In this document: positions 31,712 through 39,883 of the stretch, one piece after another
Position numbering within the stretch: position 1 is the stretch's first letter
Layout of the letters: each line of letters opens with the position of its first letter
Source of the DNA: JBFWRK01 sp050248955
Lineage (GTDB): Bacteria; Actinomycetota; Acidimicrobiia; Acidimicrobiales; Ilumatobacteraceae
Direction: 5' to 3'
Length of the DNA stretch: 64,000 nucleotides
Assembly (NCBI GenBank): GCA_050248955.1
Contig: JBFWRK010000004.1
Span: 186,001-250,000 of the forward strand
Made by a program: the position numbers and the translations under genes
The notes under the pieces: model-generated
Database searches by the model: none
The model's input: the letters and a program-made list of their open reading frames with translations, nothing else
Told to the model about the DNA's origin: nothing

Positions 31712-32986
31712 TCAGCGCTCGACGACGACGGTGTCGGGTCGGAACGCCGACCACGCGAACCAGAACGTGTCGACGTGCGGCACGGCCGCGAGCTGCGTCC
31801 CGGCGAGCGCCCCGTCGACCGCCTGGCCGAGCAGGTTCCAGGTCGTCCCGGTCTGATCGTCGACGAAGCCGCCGTGAGTCGCGGTGAACGTGAGCGCCTG
31901 GCCGTCGACCTCCGGGATGAACGCACCGGTCGCACCGATGTCGTCGCCGCCGGCGACGTTGCCGGCGTCGAGCGCGGAGGCCGTGCCGGGCTGCCAGAAG
32001 AACACCAGGTCGGTGGAACGGAGCTCGGCGGCGACGACGCGCTCGTCCTGCAACGCGACGAGCGGGACGCCCACGGCCTCACCATCGAGCTCGACTCCGG
32101 CGATGCGGGTCATCGCCGTGTAGCGACCGTCGACCTCGCCCTCGAACAGGAAGGGCTGACTGTTCACGTCGTCGTAGCCGGGATATGGGTTACGTCCGTA
32201 CTCCCGGTCGAATCCCGTGTCGCGACTCAGCACCAGCCCGCCGGGATTGGCGTCACGCCACACCCCCCACGGCACCGTCGCCACCGGGAACGCCGCGAGC
32301 TCCAGGCCGGTCAGCTCACCGACGATGCCCTGCCCGGTGAAGTGGCTCCACAACGTCTCGGTCTGGCGGTCATACATCACGAGCGCCGAGTTCCACAGCA
32401 GCCCAGAGGTGCCGAACTCCATGACCCGGCCGTCGATGCGGCGGTCGTACGCGAGCGCCGAGTTGCACAGCGGGCAGTAGGTGACCGCCACGGGCACGCC
32501 GTCGACGGTGTCGTTCACGATCTCGTGCCACATCAGGATCTGCACCGGGTAGGCGCGGACGTCACCATCGATCTCCAACGCGAGCACGGGTTCGTTCTCC
32601 GCCAGGAAGTCGACGTCGACGGCGCGCAGGAACACCGGTTCGTCGATCGACGGGATGCCGTCGGGTGGCGGTCCACCACTGATGATCTCGATCACGTTCA
32701 CCAGCGGCTCGGGCGCACCGTCGCCAGAACCGCCGCGGGCGATCGACAGGCCCGACACGATCACGTCGGGCGGAGACGGATCCACGAGCGGCACGGTGAT
32801 CGGACCCCCGTTCGCCTCCGAGCGCTCGGGCACCTCGGTCGCCGGAGCATCTGCGCGGGTCGTGGCGGGGGTCGTGGCGACCGTGGGAGCGGCGTCGTCG
32901 TCGGCCCCACCGCAGGCGGCGGCGAGCAGCGGGACCAGGGCCACGAGCGCTGCGAGCCGGCGACGGGACGAGGGAGCAGCAGCCAT
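31712..32986 (-). CDS. DUF3179 domain lipoprotein
   Basis: A 424-residue exported protein. The N terminus SSRRRLAALVALVPLLAAACGG is a lipoprotein signal with Cys after AAA, followed by a Thr/Ala/Pro-rich linker (about 25-60). The DUF3179 body begins at LVNVIEIISGGPPPDGIPSIDEPVF and contains ILMWHEIVNDTVDGVPVAVTYCPLCNSALAYDR with a CxxC pair, GTSGLLWNSALVMYDRQTETLWSHFTGQG and GYDDVNSQPFLF. ATG at 32986 is chosen over one at 33007 because the signal peptide starts there. It is divergent from the thioredoxin lipoprotein and CcdA genes. Function of the family is unknown. Confidence 0.85.
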   Translation of the reverse strand: MAAAPSSRRRLAALVALVPLLAAACGGADDDAAPTVATTPATTRADAPATEVPERSEANGGPITVPLVDPSPPDVIVSGLSIARGGSGDGAPEPLVNVIEIISGGPPPDGIPSIDEPVFLRAVDVDFLAENEPVLALEIDGDVRAYPVQILMWHEIVNDTVDGVPVAVTYCPLCNSALAYDRRIDGRVMEFGTSGLLWNSALVMYDRQTETLWSHFTGQGIVGELTGLELAAFPVATVPWGVWRDANPGGLVLSRDTGFDREYGRNPYPGYDDVNSQPFLFEGEVDGRYTAMTRIAGVELDGEAVGVPLVALQDERVVAAELRSTDLVFFWQPGTASALDAGNVAGGDDIGATGAFIPEVDGQALTFTATHGGFVDDQTGTTWNLLGQAVDGALAGTQLAAVPHVDTFWFAWSAFRPDTVVVER

Positions 32987-33081
32987 GCCAGTGAAACCCG
33001 ACGGCAAGGACCGCGACTTCCCGAATCGGCTCGATGCCGGGCTTCGGGAATGTCGCCGCGGTCGGACCGTGTTTCGTCCAT

Positions 33082-33680
33082 ATGCGTCCGTCCCGACGAC
33101 CCCTCAGCCGGCGCGCCGCAGCCGGTCTCGTTCCGACAGCCTCGTCCTCGCTGCCTGCGGTAGCGACGACGAGGCGGCGTCCGAGCCCGCACCGGTCTCC
33201 GCCCCTGTGGACGAGGCCGCCGAGACCGAGTCCGCCGCCAGTGCCGAACCCGTCGACGAGGCAGGGGCGGCCTTCGCCGAGGTCTTCTCGACGACCACGG
33301 CACTGGACGGCAGCACCTTCGACGGCGCCGCGCTGGCCGGCACCGACGCGGTGGTGTGGTTCTGGGCGCCGTGGTGCACCATCTGCCGCGGCGAGGCGCC
33401 CGAGGTCGCGGAGATCGCCGAGCGGTACGCCGACCAGGTCAGCTTCGTCGGTGTCCCCGGCCGCGGGGAGCTCGATGCGATGCGGGCGTTCGTCGACGAC
33501 ACCGGCACCGGATCGCTGACCCACCTCGCCGACCTCGACGGCAGCGTCTGGAGCGCGTTCGGCGTGTACGGCCAACCCGCGTACGCGTTCATCGACGACA
33601 CCGGTGAGATCGACGTGTTCGTCGGTGGCATGGGCGGCGACGCCCTCGCCGAACGGGTCGACGAGCTCCTCGCGACGTGA
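33082..33680 (+). pseudogene. Thioredoxin-like lipoprotein with a one-base shift in the signal peptide
   Basis: The mature part is intact in one frame: AACGSDDEAASEPAP, a Glu/Ala-rich linker, then a thioredoxin domain with FWAPWCTICRGEAPEVAEIAERYADQVSFVGV and the cis-Pro YGQPAYAFIDD. This resembles TlpA/ResA-type extracytoplasmic thioredoxins. The Arg-rich start MRPSRRPLSRRAAAGLVPTA from the ATG at 33082 is in another frame. One extra C near 33140 would join them as GLVPTALVLAACGS, a textbook lipobox. So either expression is lost or the assembly dropped a base. It overlaps the CcdA gene, the expected electron donor. Confidence 0.7.
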
Positions 33681-34564
33681 ACGGCCCATACGCGCTCGCC
33701 CTCGCTGCCGGTATGGCGGCCACGGTGAACCCATGCGGGTTCGCGCTGCTGCCCGCCTACCTGTCGGCGTTCGTCGGGCTCGACCAGCGCGAATCACGTA
33801 CGGGTGCCGTCGCGCGGGCGCTCGCCGTGTCCGCCGTGCTCACGGCCGGGTTCGTCCTGGTCTTCGGCGCGTTCGGGCTGATCGTCAGCCCTTTCGCGCT
33901 CCGCATCGAGCAGTACCTGCCGTGGGTCACCGTCGTGAGCGGGCTCGGACTCGTCGGACTCGGCGTAGCACTCCTACTCGGCCGCCAGCTCTTGCTGCGC
34001 CTCCCCAAGCTCAGCAGAGGCGGGCAGGACGGCACGCTGCCCTCGATGTTCCTGTTCGGCGTCTCCTACGCCATCGCGTCGCTGTCGTGCACGGTCGGAC
34101 CGTTCCTCGCCGTCACGACGAGCACCTTCCGCTCCGAGAGCTGGCTGAGCGGACTCAGCGTGTTCGTCGCCTACGGCGTCGGGATGGGGATCATCGTCGC
34201 GATCCTCACCGTCGCCGTCGCGCTCGCGAAGTCGGGGGTCGTCCACCAGTTCCGCAACCTCCTCCCCAAGATGAATCGCCTCGCCGGTGGACTCCTCGTC
34301 ATCGCCGGCGCCTACGTCGCCTACTACGGCTGGTACGAGATCCGCGTCCTCGACGGCGCGACCGGTGACCCGGTCGTCGACCGGGCCGTCGAGCTGCAGG
34401 CCTGGCTGCAACGCACGATCGTCCCTGACGACCCCCCGGCCTTCGCACTGCGAGCCGGTCTCGCGCTCGCCGCTGTCGCCATCGTCGCAGCGCTCGTCGG
34501 GCGAGCCCGCGCCGCCCGTCGCCACGAGCCCATCGCGACGACCGCGCCCGCCCCGCCTGCGTAG
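33677..34564 (+). CDS. ccdA: Cytochrome c biogenesis / DsbD-like protein CcdA
   Basis: A 295-residue polytopic membrane protein with the CcdA core: Cys in MAATVNPCGFALLPAYLSAFVGL (helix 1) and Cys in SYAIASLSCTVGPFLAV (helix 4), the pair that carries electrons across the membrane. Further helices are at AVLTAGFVLVFGAFGLIVS, YLPWVTVVSGLGLVGLGVALLLG, SVFVAYGVGMGIIVAILTVAVAL and LAGGLLVIAGAYVAYYGW. The C-terminal third adds an extracytoplasmic loop and one more helix. It passes reductant from cytoplasmic thioredoxin to the exported thioredoxin whose gene overlaps by 4 bp. Confidence 0.88.
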   Translation: MNGPYALALAAGMAATVNPCGFALLPAYLSAFVGLDQRESRTGAVARALAVSAVLTAGFVLVFGAFGLIVSPFALRIEQYLPWVTVVSGLGLVGLGVALLLGRQLLLRLPKLSRGGQDGTLPSMFLFGVSYAIASLSCTVGPFLAVTTSTFRSESWLSGLSVFVAYGVGMGIIVAILTVAVALAKSGVVHQFRNLLPKMNRLAGGLLVIAGAYVAYYGWYEIRVLDGATGDPVVDRAVELQAWLQRTIVPDDPPAFALRAGLALAAVAIVAALVGRARAARRHEPIATTAPAPPA

Positions 34565-34634
34565 GGTTCGACCTGGTAGCCCACGGCATCGCCTGACACG
34601 GCTGGCATCCACGCCGCAAACACCCCCGAGGGAC

Positions 34635-35237
34635 ATGAACCGACTCACTCCGACACTTCTGGCCACCGCTGCGGGCTACCTCGCCGGCTCGATCCCGTCG
34701 GCCGACATCGCGACCCGCCTGGCTAGAACGAGAGCGAACGACCTACGGGCGGCCGGCAGCGGCAACCCAGGGGCGCTCAACGCCGCTGCGGTGCTCGGTC
34801 GCCGCTGGGGCGCCGCCGTACTCGGCGCCGACATGGCCAAGGGAGCAGCCGCCGGGGTCATCGGACGCGCCATCGCCGGCCCGGCAGGCGCCTATGCCGC
34901 TTCAACCGCGTCGATCGCCGGGCACATCGTGCCCGTCTGGTCGGGCGGACGCGGCGGCAAGGGCGTCGCGACGTCAGCCGGGGCGTGCGCCGCGGTCTTC
35001 CCGGTGTACTTCCCGATCGACGCGGCCGTCGCCGCGACCGCGGCCGCGACTGCTCGCAACGCCGAGCGCACGATCTGGATCTCGTCGGCTACATGGGTCG
35101 CCGCCGCGTTCGTCTGGTGGCGTCGCGGACTGCCGAATGCGTGGGGGCCGAGCCCCACCGGCGGCCTTCCGCTCTTCGCCCTCGCCGGCGCGACCATGAT
35201 CCTGGCCAAGTTCCGCGCCGCGAGGATCCCGGCATGA
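34635..35237 (+). CDS. plsY: Glycerol-3-phosphate acyltransferase PlsY
   Basis: A 200-residue membrane protein with the three PlsY loops: LAGSIPSADIATRLA, LRAAGSGNPGALNAAAVLG and HIVPVWSGGRGGKGVATSAG (the acyl-phosphate/G3P binding loops). It transfers an acyl group from acyl-phosphate to glycerol-3-phosphate in phospholipid synthesis. It is somewhat shorter and more Ala-rich than typical PlsY and has a long AATAAATARN segment. It overlaps the DegV gene by 4 bp, a common pairing with fatty acid binding proteins. Confidence 0.82.
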   Translation: MNRLTPTLLATAAGYLAGSIPSADIATRLARTRANDLRAAGSGNPGALNAAAVLGRRWGAAVLGADMAKGAAAGVIGRAIAGPAGAYAASTASIAGHIVPVWSGGRGGKGVATSAGACAAVFPVYFPIDAAVAATAAATARNAERTIWISSATWVAAAFVWWRRGLPNAWGPSPTGGLPLFALAGATMILAKFRAARIPA

Positions 35238-36058
35238 TCGCCATCGTCACCGACTCCGCCTCGATGCTGCCGGCCTCGCTGCAGACCCGTTACGGCATCG
35301 TCGTCGTTCCGCTCACGATCACGATCGACGGGCGCGATCACGCCGAGGGCGTCGACCTCGCGATCGGCGAGTTCTACGAACGACTCACGCGCGGAGCGGT
35401 CGTCACGACGGCCACACCCTCACCCGGCGCCTTCGTCGACGCCTATCAGTCAGCTGCCTCGGCAGGCGCGGAGGCGGTCCTGTCGGTGCACACGGGAGCC
35501 GCCTATTCGGCGACCGTCGCGTCCGCCACCGTCGCAGCCGAACTGGTCGACATCCCGGTCACCATCGTCGACACCGGGGTGGCCTCGTTTCCCGTTGCCC
35601 TCGCAGTCTGGTCCGCTGCGGAAGAGCTGACGCGAGGTGCACCCATCGAGGACGCCGCAGCGGTCGCTCGCGAGACCGCCCGTCGAACGGGGAGCCTCTT
35701 CGTGGTGGGCGTCCCCGAGGTCGCACGACGCGGAGGACGCTTCGTCGCCGTCGACGGTGAGCTCACCGCGACGACCGTCCTCCTTCTCCTCGATGGCAGA
35801 CTCGAGGAGTACCAGAGGGTGATCGACATCGACGCTGCGGTCGACGTCATGGTCGAAGGGACGCTCCGAATCGCCGGCGAGCAGCCGCTGCGTGTCGGCG
35901 TCGGCCATGCGGTCAACCACGACGTCGCTGCGCTGCTCATCGAGCGGCTCGCACCCGGGCCCGGCATCGTGGACGTCACGATGTACGAGGTCGGCCCGTC
36001 CGTCGGCGCCCATACCGGGGCCGGCACGTTTGGTGTCGTCTACGCACCAGTCGAGTGA
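35234..36058 (+). CDS. DegV family fatty acid-binding protein
   Basis: A 274-residue DegV protein: IAIVTDSASMLPASLQTRYGIVVVPLTITIDG at the N terminus, VVTTATPSPGAFVDAYQSA, AVLSVHTGAAYSATVASATVAA, VTIVDTGVASFPVAL, and a C-terminal half ending VTMYEVGPSVGAHTGAGTFGVVY. These are the canonical ligand-binding segments (TTATPSP, HTGAAYSAT). FakB-type members bind a fatty acid for phosphorylation, so coupling with PlsY suggests fatty-acid feeding into lipid synthesis. Confidence 0.9.
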   Translation: MIAIVTDSASMLPASLQTRYGIVVVPLTITIDGRDHAEGVDLAIGEFYERLTRGAVVTTATPSPGAFVDAYQSAASAGAEAVLSVHTGAAYSATVASATVAAELVDIPVTIVDTGVASFPVALAVWSAAEELTRGAPIEDAAAVARETARRTGSLFVVGVPEVARRGGRFVAVDGELTATTVLLLLDGRLEEYQRVIDIDAAVDVMVEGTLRIAGEQPLRVGVGHAVNHDVAALLIERLAPGPGIVDVTMYEVGPSVGAHTGAGTFGVVYAPVE

Positions 36059-36098
36059 AGGTGCGTGTACGGCCGATGACGGCGGTTCACGCACCTTC
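36057..36098. terminator. Bidirectional hairpin terminator between convergent genes
   Basis: GAAGGTGCGTG (36057-36067) and CACGCACCTTC (36088-36098) form a perfect 11-bp stem around a 20-base loop, overlapping the DegV stop codon and ending 2 bp before the stop of the convergent redoxin gene. There is no clear T-tract, as common in high-GC actinobacteria. Confidence 0.65.
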
Positions 36099-36100
36099 GT

Positions 36101-36919
36101 TCAGACAGCGGCGATCACGAACGAGCCCGCAGCGACTGCGACGACCGCCATGGCGGTCATCGCAGCAACGCCTCGGTGACGAGGCTTCAGGAAGCGGAAC
36201 AGCTTGGCCACGACGATCATCGCTGCGAACGGCGGTGCTGCCCTCCACGTGTCACGCCATGCGCCCTTGCCGGCTGCGGCGAAGGCCGCGTCGGCGTGAC
36301 CGGTCATCGCCGCCATCGCTCGTACGGTGTGCGCCACCTGGCGATGCGGCGGCTCCTTCCCGGACGCGACGGCAGCGACCGCCTCCTCGATCGCGTCGGT
36401 GACGTTGGACCAGTGGGCGCGGAACAGGATCTCGCCCGACGGTGCGATCAGGTAGGCGGAGCTCGGGCGAGGCCCGAAGTGGCGGTGCAGTGTGCCGTCG
36501 AGGTCGTCGACGGCGACCTCGAACGGCAGGCGATGGTGTGCGCCCAACGCGATCGCGTGGTCGATCTTCTCCTCGAGCGTGCGCGGCTGGGGGGAGGCCG
36601 CGCCGGGATGGGCCTCGCGGACGTTGACGAGCACGAAGCGGACTCGATCGCCGAATCGTGCGTGCAACGCTCGGAGGCCGTCGCCGGCGCTCTCCGTCAC
36701 GGGGCAGGTCAGGGAGCCGAAGACGAGCAACGTCGGTCGTCCGTCCCGTCGAACGTCGTCGTTGTCGATCCGTCGACCATCGGTGGTCACGAGATCGAAC
36801 CGCGGGACCATGTCCCCGGGCTTCGGGTCGCTGTCGGGGATTCTCAGATCACCGAGCACCACTCGCAGTGTCGGATGGTCGATCCGGTAGTCGGTGTCGG
36901 AGTCGATCGTGGCGGTCAT
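36101..36919 (-). CDS. Deiodinase-like redoxin with C-terminal membrane segment
   Basis: A 272-residue protein. The core RPTLLVFGSLTCPVTESAGDGLRALHARFGDRVRFVLVNVREAHPG (about 60-110) matches the iodothyronine deiodinase-like branch of thioredoxin-fold proteins, where animal enzymes have FGSCTUP and EEAHP; here the Sec position is Cys in LTCP. PFEVAVDDLDGTLHRHFGPRPSSAYLIAPSGEILFRAHWS continues the fold. Then come about 30 linker residues, a hydrophobic APPFAAMIVVAKLF and a membrane helix GVAAMTAMAVVAVAAGSFVIAA at the C terminus. It is likely a membrane-anchored peroxide- or thiol-active redoxin; deiodinase activity is not implied. Confidence 0.72.
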   Translation of the reverse strand: MTATIDSDTDYRIDHPTLRVVLGDLRIPDSDPKPGDMVPRFDLVTTDGRRIDNDDVRRDGRPTLLVFGSLTCPVTESAGDGLRALHARFGDRVRFVLVNVREAHPGAASPQPRTLEEKIDHAIALGAHHRLPFEVAVDDLDGTLHRHFGPRPSSAYLIAPSGEILFRAHWSNVTDAIEEAVAAVASGKEPPHRQVAHTVRAMAAMTGHADAAFAAAGKGAWRDTWRAAPPFAAMIVVAKLFRFLKPRHRGVAAMTAMAVVAVAAGSFVIAAV

Positions 36920-36924
36920 CTCGC

Positions 36925-37494
36925 TCAGCGCTTCCAGGTCCGCGCCGCGAAGGCGGGATCGACGTCGGTGTGGAACAGGTGGTTGGAGTAGTTGCTGATC
37001 GTCTTCACGGCGATCGCGAGGAGGATCTGGAGGATGTCGTCCTCGCCGTACCCGGCGCCGAGGAACATCTGGACCTGTGCTGCCGTCGGCAGACCGCGAG
37101 TCGACACCATCGCACGGGTGAACGATGCCAGAGCGTCGAGCCGTGCGTCCGGGAGCGCGTCGCCCGATCGGAGCGCGTCGGTGATCGCTGCAGGAACCTT
37201 GGACATGTCGGCGATGGTGCTGTGGGCGGCGACGCAGTAGTTGCAGCCGTTCTCGACACTGATCGCCAGCAGGACGGTCTCCTGCTCTGCCGGTGTGAAA
37301 CCGGAAGAGGAGCGGAACGCGTCGTAGCCGAACAGGTACGTCTCGAGCAGACCCGGCGCGTTCGCCATGTTGCGGTACATGTTCGGGATCATCCCGAGCT
37401 TCGCGTTGGTCTGAGAGAGCAGCGCCGCGATCTGCGGGTCGTCGTCGTGTTCCGTGCGTGGAGGGAGTGTGAGTGCTCGTTCGGCTCGGGCCAT
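36925..37494 (-). CDS. AhpD-like carboxymuconolactone decarboxylase-family protein
   Basis: A 189-residue helical protein. The active segment is LLAISVENGCNYCVAAHSTIADMSKVP, with the CxxC-xxx-H motif of AhpD (Cys-Asn-Tyr-Cys, His four later). LLSQTNAKLGMIPNMYRNMANAPGLLETYLFGYDAF and the C-terminal AVKTISNYSNHLFHTDVDPAFAARTW are also family-typical. Start at 37494 is chosen because GAAGGTG lies 7 bp upstream; an ATG at 37563 is in frame but would place the operator-like palindrome inside the gene. It probably reduces a peroxiredoxin or peroxide. The deiodinase-like redoxin gene begins only 5 bp downstream. Confidence 0.85.
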   Translation of the reverse strand: MARAERALTLPPRTEHDDDPQIAALLSQTNAKLGMIPNMYRNMANAPGLLETYLFGYDAFRSSSGFTPAEQETVLLAISVENGCNYCVAAHSTIADMSKVPAAITDALRSGDALPDARLDALASFTRAMVSTRGLPTAAQVQMFLGAGYGEDDILQILLAIAVKTISNYSNHLFHTDVDPAFAARTWKR

Positions 37495-37536
37495 GTCGGT
37501 CACCTTCGTGAAGAGGTAATTCGGGAGTGGACGCTT

Positions 37537-37553
37537 CAGAAACTCTCCTTCTG
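37537..37553. promoter_or_regulatory. Operator-like inverted repeat between AhpD-like and TetR genes
   Basis: CAGAAACTCTCCTTCTG has 5-bp perfect arms (CAGAA/TTCTG) around a 7-base centre, lying in the 93-bp divergent gap. It is a likely target of the TetR protein encoded at 37588. Confidence 0.5.
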
Positions 37554-37587
37554 TAGTGTTCATTCCCGATATGTGTGAGTCTGGCAG

Positions 37588-38202
37588 ATGACCGGGCGGC
37601 GCGGGCGGCCCCGTGGCTTCGACCTCGACGCGGCGACGGCCTCCCTGGAGGCCACGTTGTGGACGCACGGGTATCGGGGGACGAGCGTCGAGGACCTGGC
37701 CGCTGATGCCGGGCTGAGCGTCTCGAGCCTCTACGCCGCATTCGGGAGCAAGCAGGGGGTGCTCGACGCCGCGTTGCGCCGATACGAGCACGAGATGTCG
37801 ACGACCATCGCCGCGCTCGAGCAGGGGCGGTACGGCTTGCGCGATGTCGATCGGTTCCTTCTGGCGGTCGCCGGGGTGATCGAGGCACCGGACTCGCCGC
37901 CCGGATGCTTCATGGTCAACACCATGGTCGAAGTCGCCGACACGATTCCCGAGGTTGCCGACCGGACGAGCAGCTACCGCCAACGCATCGAGTCCGCGCT
38001 CGTGGCCGCGCTCACACGAGCGGCCCGAGCCGGCGAGATCCCGCGCACCTCCATCGGCGATCGCGCCCGCATCATCCAAGCCGCGCTGTTCGGAATCCTG
38101 ATCTCGTCCCGAGCGGGCGAGCACGACGCGGCCCGCACAGCGATCAGCAGCCTGCGGCGCGAGCTGCGACGCGCCCGGTTGTCACCGGCCCCCCCGAGGT
38201 AA
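37588..38202 (+). CDS. TetR/AcrR family transcriptional regulator
   Basis: A 204-residue TetR protein: RPRGFDLDAATASLEATLWTHGYRGTSVEDLAADAGLSVSSLYAAFGSKQGVLDAALRRY forms the DNA-binding domain (about 7-65). The C-terminal part has PPGCFMVNTMVEVADTIPEVADRTSSYRQRIE, the pattern of the TetR_C_16/AcrR-like group with a Cys (PGCFMVN) that in related regulators senses electrophiles. It is divergent from the AhpD-like and redoxin genes, which it probably represses. Confidence 0.88.
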   Translation: MTGRRGRPRGFDLDAATASLEATLWTHGYRGTSVEDLAADAGLSVSSLYAAFGSKQGVLDAALRRYEHEMSTTIAALEQGRYGLRDVDRFLLAVAGVIEAPDSPPGCFMVNTMVEVADTIPEVADRTSSYRQRIESALVAALTRAARAGEIPRTSIGDRARIIQAALFGILISSRAGEHDAARTAISSLRRELRRARLSPAPPR

Positions 38203-38242
38203 CAAGGTCGCGGAAGACGGCACGATTTGCAACAGTGTTGGC

Positions 38243-39787
38243 ATGGCTGATTCGGAGCCGCCGGGACGCTTGGCCGAGCTGACGGTCGCGCTGTCCCTGG
38301 CGACCGACCTCGGCACCGGACAGCCGATGGAACATGGCCTACGCACGTGCTGGACGTCGATGGCCATCGCCGACGCGCTCGGCGCGGACGTGGCGACTCG
38401 CTCCTGCGTGTACTACGTCGCCCTCCTCCGCTTCGTGGGCTGCACATCGGATGCCTCGGAGACCGCGTCGCTGGCGGGCGGCGACGATCTGGTCTTCAAC
38501 GCGACGATGGCGCCGATGCTCGGCGCTCGGACCGGAGCGGGCATGCGGTACTTCGTGCGCCATCTCGCCGAGGATCTGCCCATGCGCCGGCGCGTCGGCC
38601 GCGTCGTACGCGCAATGGCCGACCCCGGCGCAGAGAAGCGCAGCCTGTCGGGACACTGCGAGGTCGCCGCCAGACTCGGTGCTCGTCTCGGGCTCGGCGA
38701 CGACGTGTGCGCAGCTCTCGGGCACGCCTACGAGCGTTGGGACGGGAAGGGCCATCCCGACGGGCTGGCCGGCGACGATGTGCCGTTGGCGGTGCGCGTC
38801 GTCAGCGCCGCCCGCGAGGCCGAACTGTGGAGTCGCGCGGGCTGGGCGACGGCAGCGGAGGTGCTCACCGACCGGCGTGGTGGAGCCCACGACCCGGCGG
38901 TGACCGACGCGCTGCTCGCGGAGGGCGAGCGGTGGCTGGCCGATATCGGCGACGATCCATGTGGGGCGGTGCTCGACGCCGAACCGGTGCCCCGACACGT
39001 GATCGACGACCTCGACCGGGCGCTGACGGCGGTCGCGGACTTCACCGACCTCAAGTCGCCGTACTTCCGTGGTCACTCGGCCGGCGTCGCCCGACTCGCG
39101 ACCGACGCGGCGCTGTGTGCGGGCATGGCGGACACCGCGGCCGTCGGGCTGGGTCGTGCTGCACTGGTGCACGACGTCGGGCGAGTCGGGGTGCCCTCAG
39201 GGATCTGGGACAAGGCCGGGCCGCTGAGTGTCGGCGAGTGGGAGCGGGTTCGCCTCCATCCGTATCTCACCGAACGCGTGCTCCACCGGTGCGGCCCCCT
39301 CGAGTCGTTCGCCGGCATCGCCGGCCACCATCACGAGCGAGCCGACGGCTCGGGATACCACCGTGGCGCTTCGGGGGATCAACTGACCCCGAGCGTTCGC
39401 CTGCTCGCCGCTGCCGACGCCTTCCACGCGATGGGCGAAGACCGACCGCACCGTCCGGCGCTCAGCCCCGCCGACGCTACCGCCGGCCTCCTCGACGACG
39501 TCGACATCGGCCGATTCGGCCGTGCCGAAGTCGACGCCGTGCTCGCCGCCGCCGGGCAGGTGACCCGCCCGCCGAACGTCGCGCGGCCCGCGAACCTCAC
39601 CGAACGCGAGGTTGACGTCCTGCGACTGATCGCCCGCGGACATGCCAACAAGGAGGTGGCCGCCAAGCTCGGGATCACGCCCAAGACGGTCGGCCACCAC
39701 ATCGAGCACATCTACACCAAGGCCGGGGTCACGACACGGGCGGGCGCTGCGCTGTTCGCCATGGAGAACGGCCTCCTCACACGCTGA
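38243..39787 (+). CDS. HD-GYP domain protein fused to a LuxR DNA-binding domain
   Basis: A 514-residue protein. Two HD-like halves: the first has SGHCEVAARLGARLGLGDDVCAALGHAYERWDGKGHPDGLAGDDVPLAVRVV. The second has ALVHDVGRVGVPSGIWDKAGPL and GHHHERADGSGYHRGASGDQLTPSVRLLAAADAFHAM, the complete HD and GYP-type signature (HHxExxDGSGYH). A C-terminal LuxR helix-turn-helix follows: NLTEREVDVLRLIARGHANKEVAAKLGITPKTVGHHIEHIYTKAG (about 450-500). No receiver domain is present, so the HD-GYP module itself may sense a ligand or cyclic dinucleotide. The gene stands alone on the + strand. Confidence 0.88.
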   Translation: MADSEPPGRLAELTVALSLATDLGTGQPMEHGLRTCWTSMAIADALGADVATRSCVYYVALLRFVGCTSDASETASLAGGDDLVFNATMAPMLGARTGAGMRYFVRHLAEDLPMRRRVGRVVRAMADPGAEKRSLSGHCEVAARLGARLGLGDDVCAALGHAYERWDGKGHPDGLAGDDVPLAVRVVSAAREAELWSRAGWATAAEVLTDRRGGAHDPAVTDALLAEGERWLADIGDDPCGAVLDAEPVPRHVIDDLDRALTAVADFTDLKSPYFRGHSAGVARLATDAALCAGMADTAAVGLGRAALVHDVGRVGVPSGIWDKAGPLSVGEWERVRLHPYLTERVLHRCGPLESFAGIAGHHHERADGSGYHRGASGDQLTPSVRLLAAADAFHAMGEDRPHRPALSPADATAGLLDDVDIGRFGRAEVDAVLAAAGQVTRPPNVARPANLTEREVDVLRLIARGHANKEVAAKLGITPKTVGHHIEHIYTKAGVTTRAGAALFAMENGLLTR

Positions 39788-39883
39788 CCGGCGCGCGCGA
39801 TGGGGCGAACACCCGATGTGCCGCGACGCCGATCGGTCGACACTGCTGAGCAGGAATCATCCGAGGAGCAGGAGGAGCCGACC

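Noticed and set aside
34565..34634. Possible tRNA because of a GGTTCGAcc-like segment
   Set aside because: No acceptor or anticodon stem can be formed around it.
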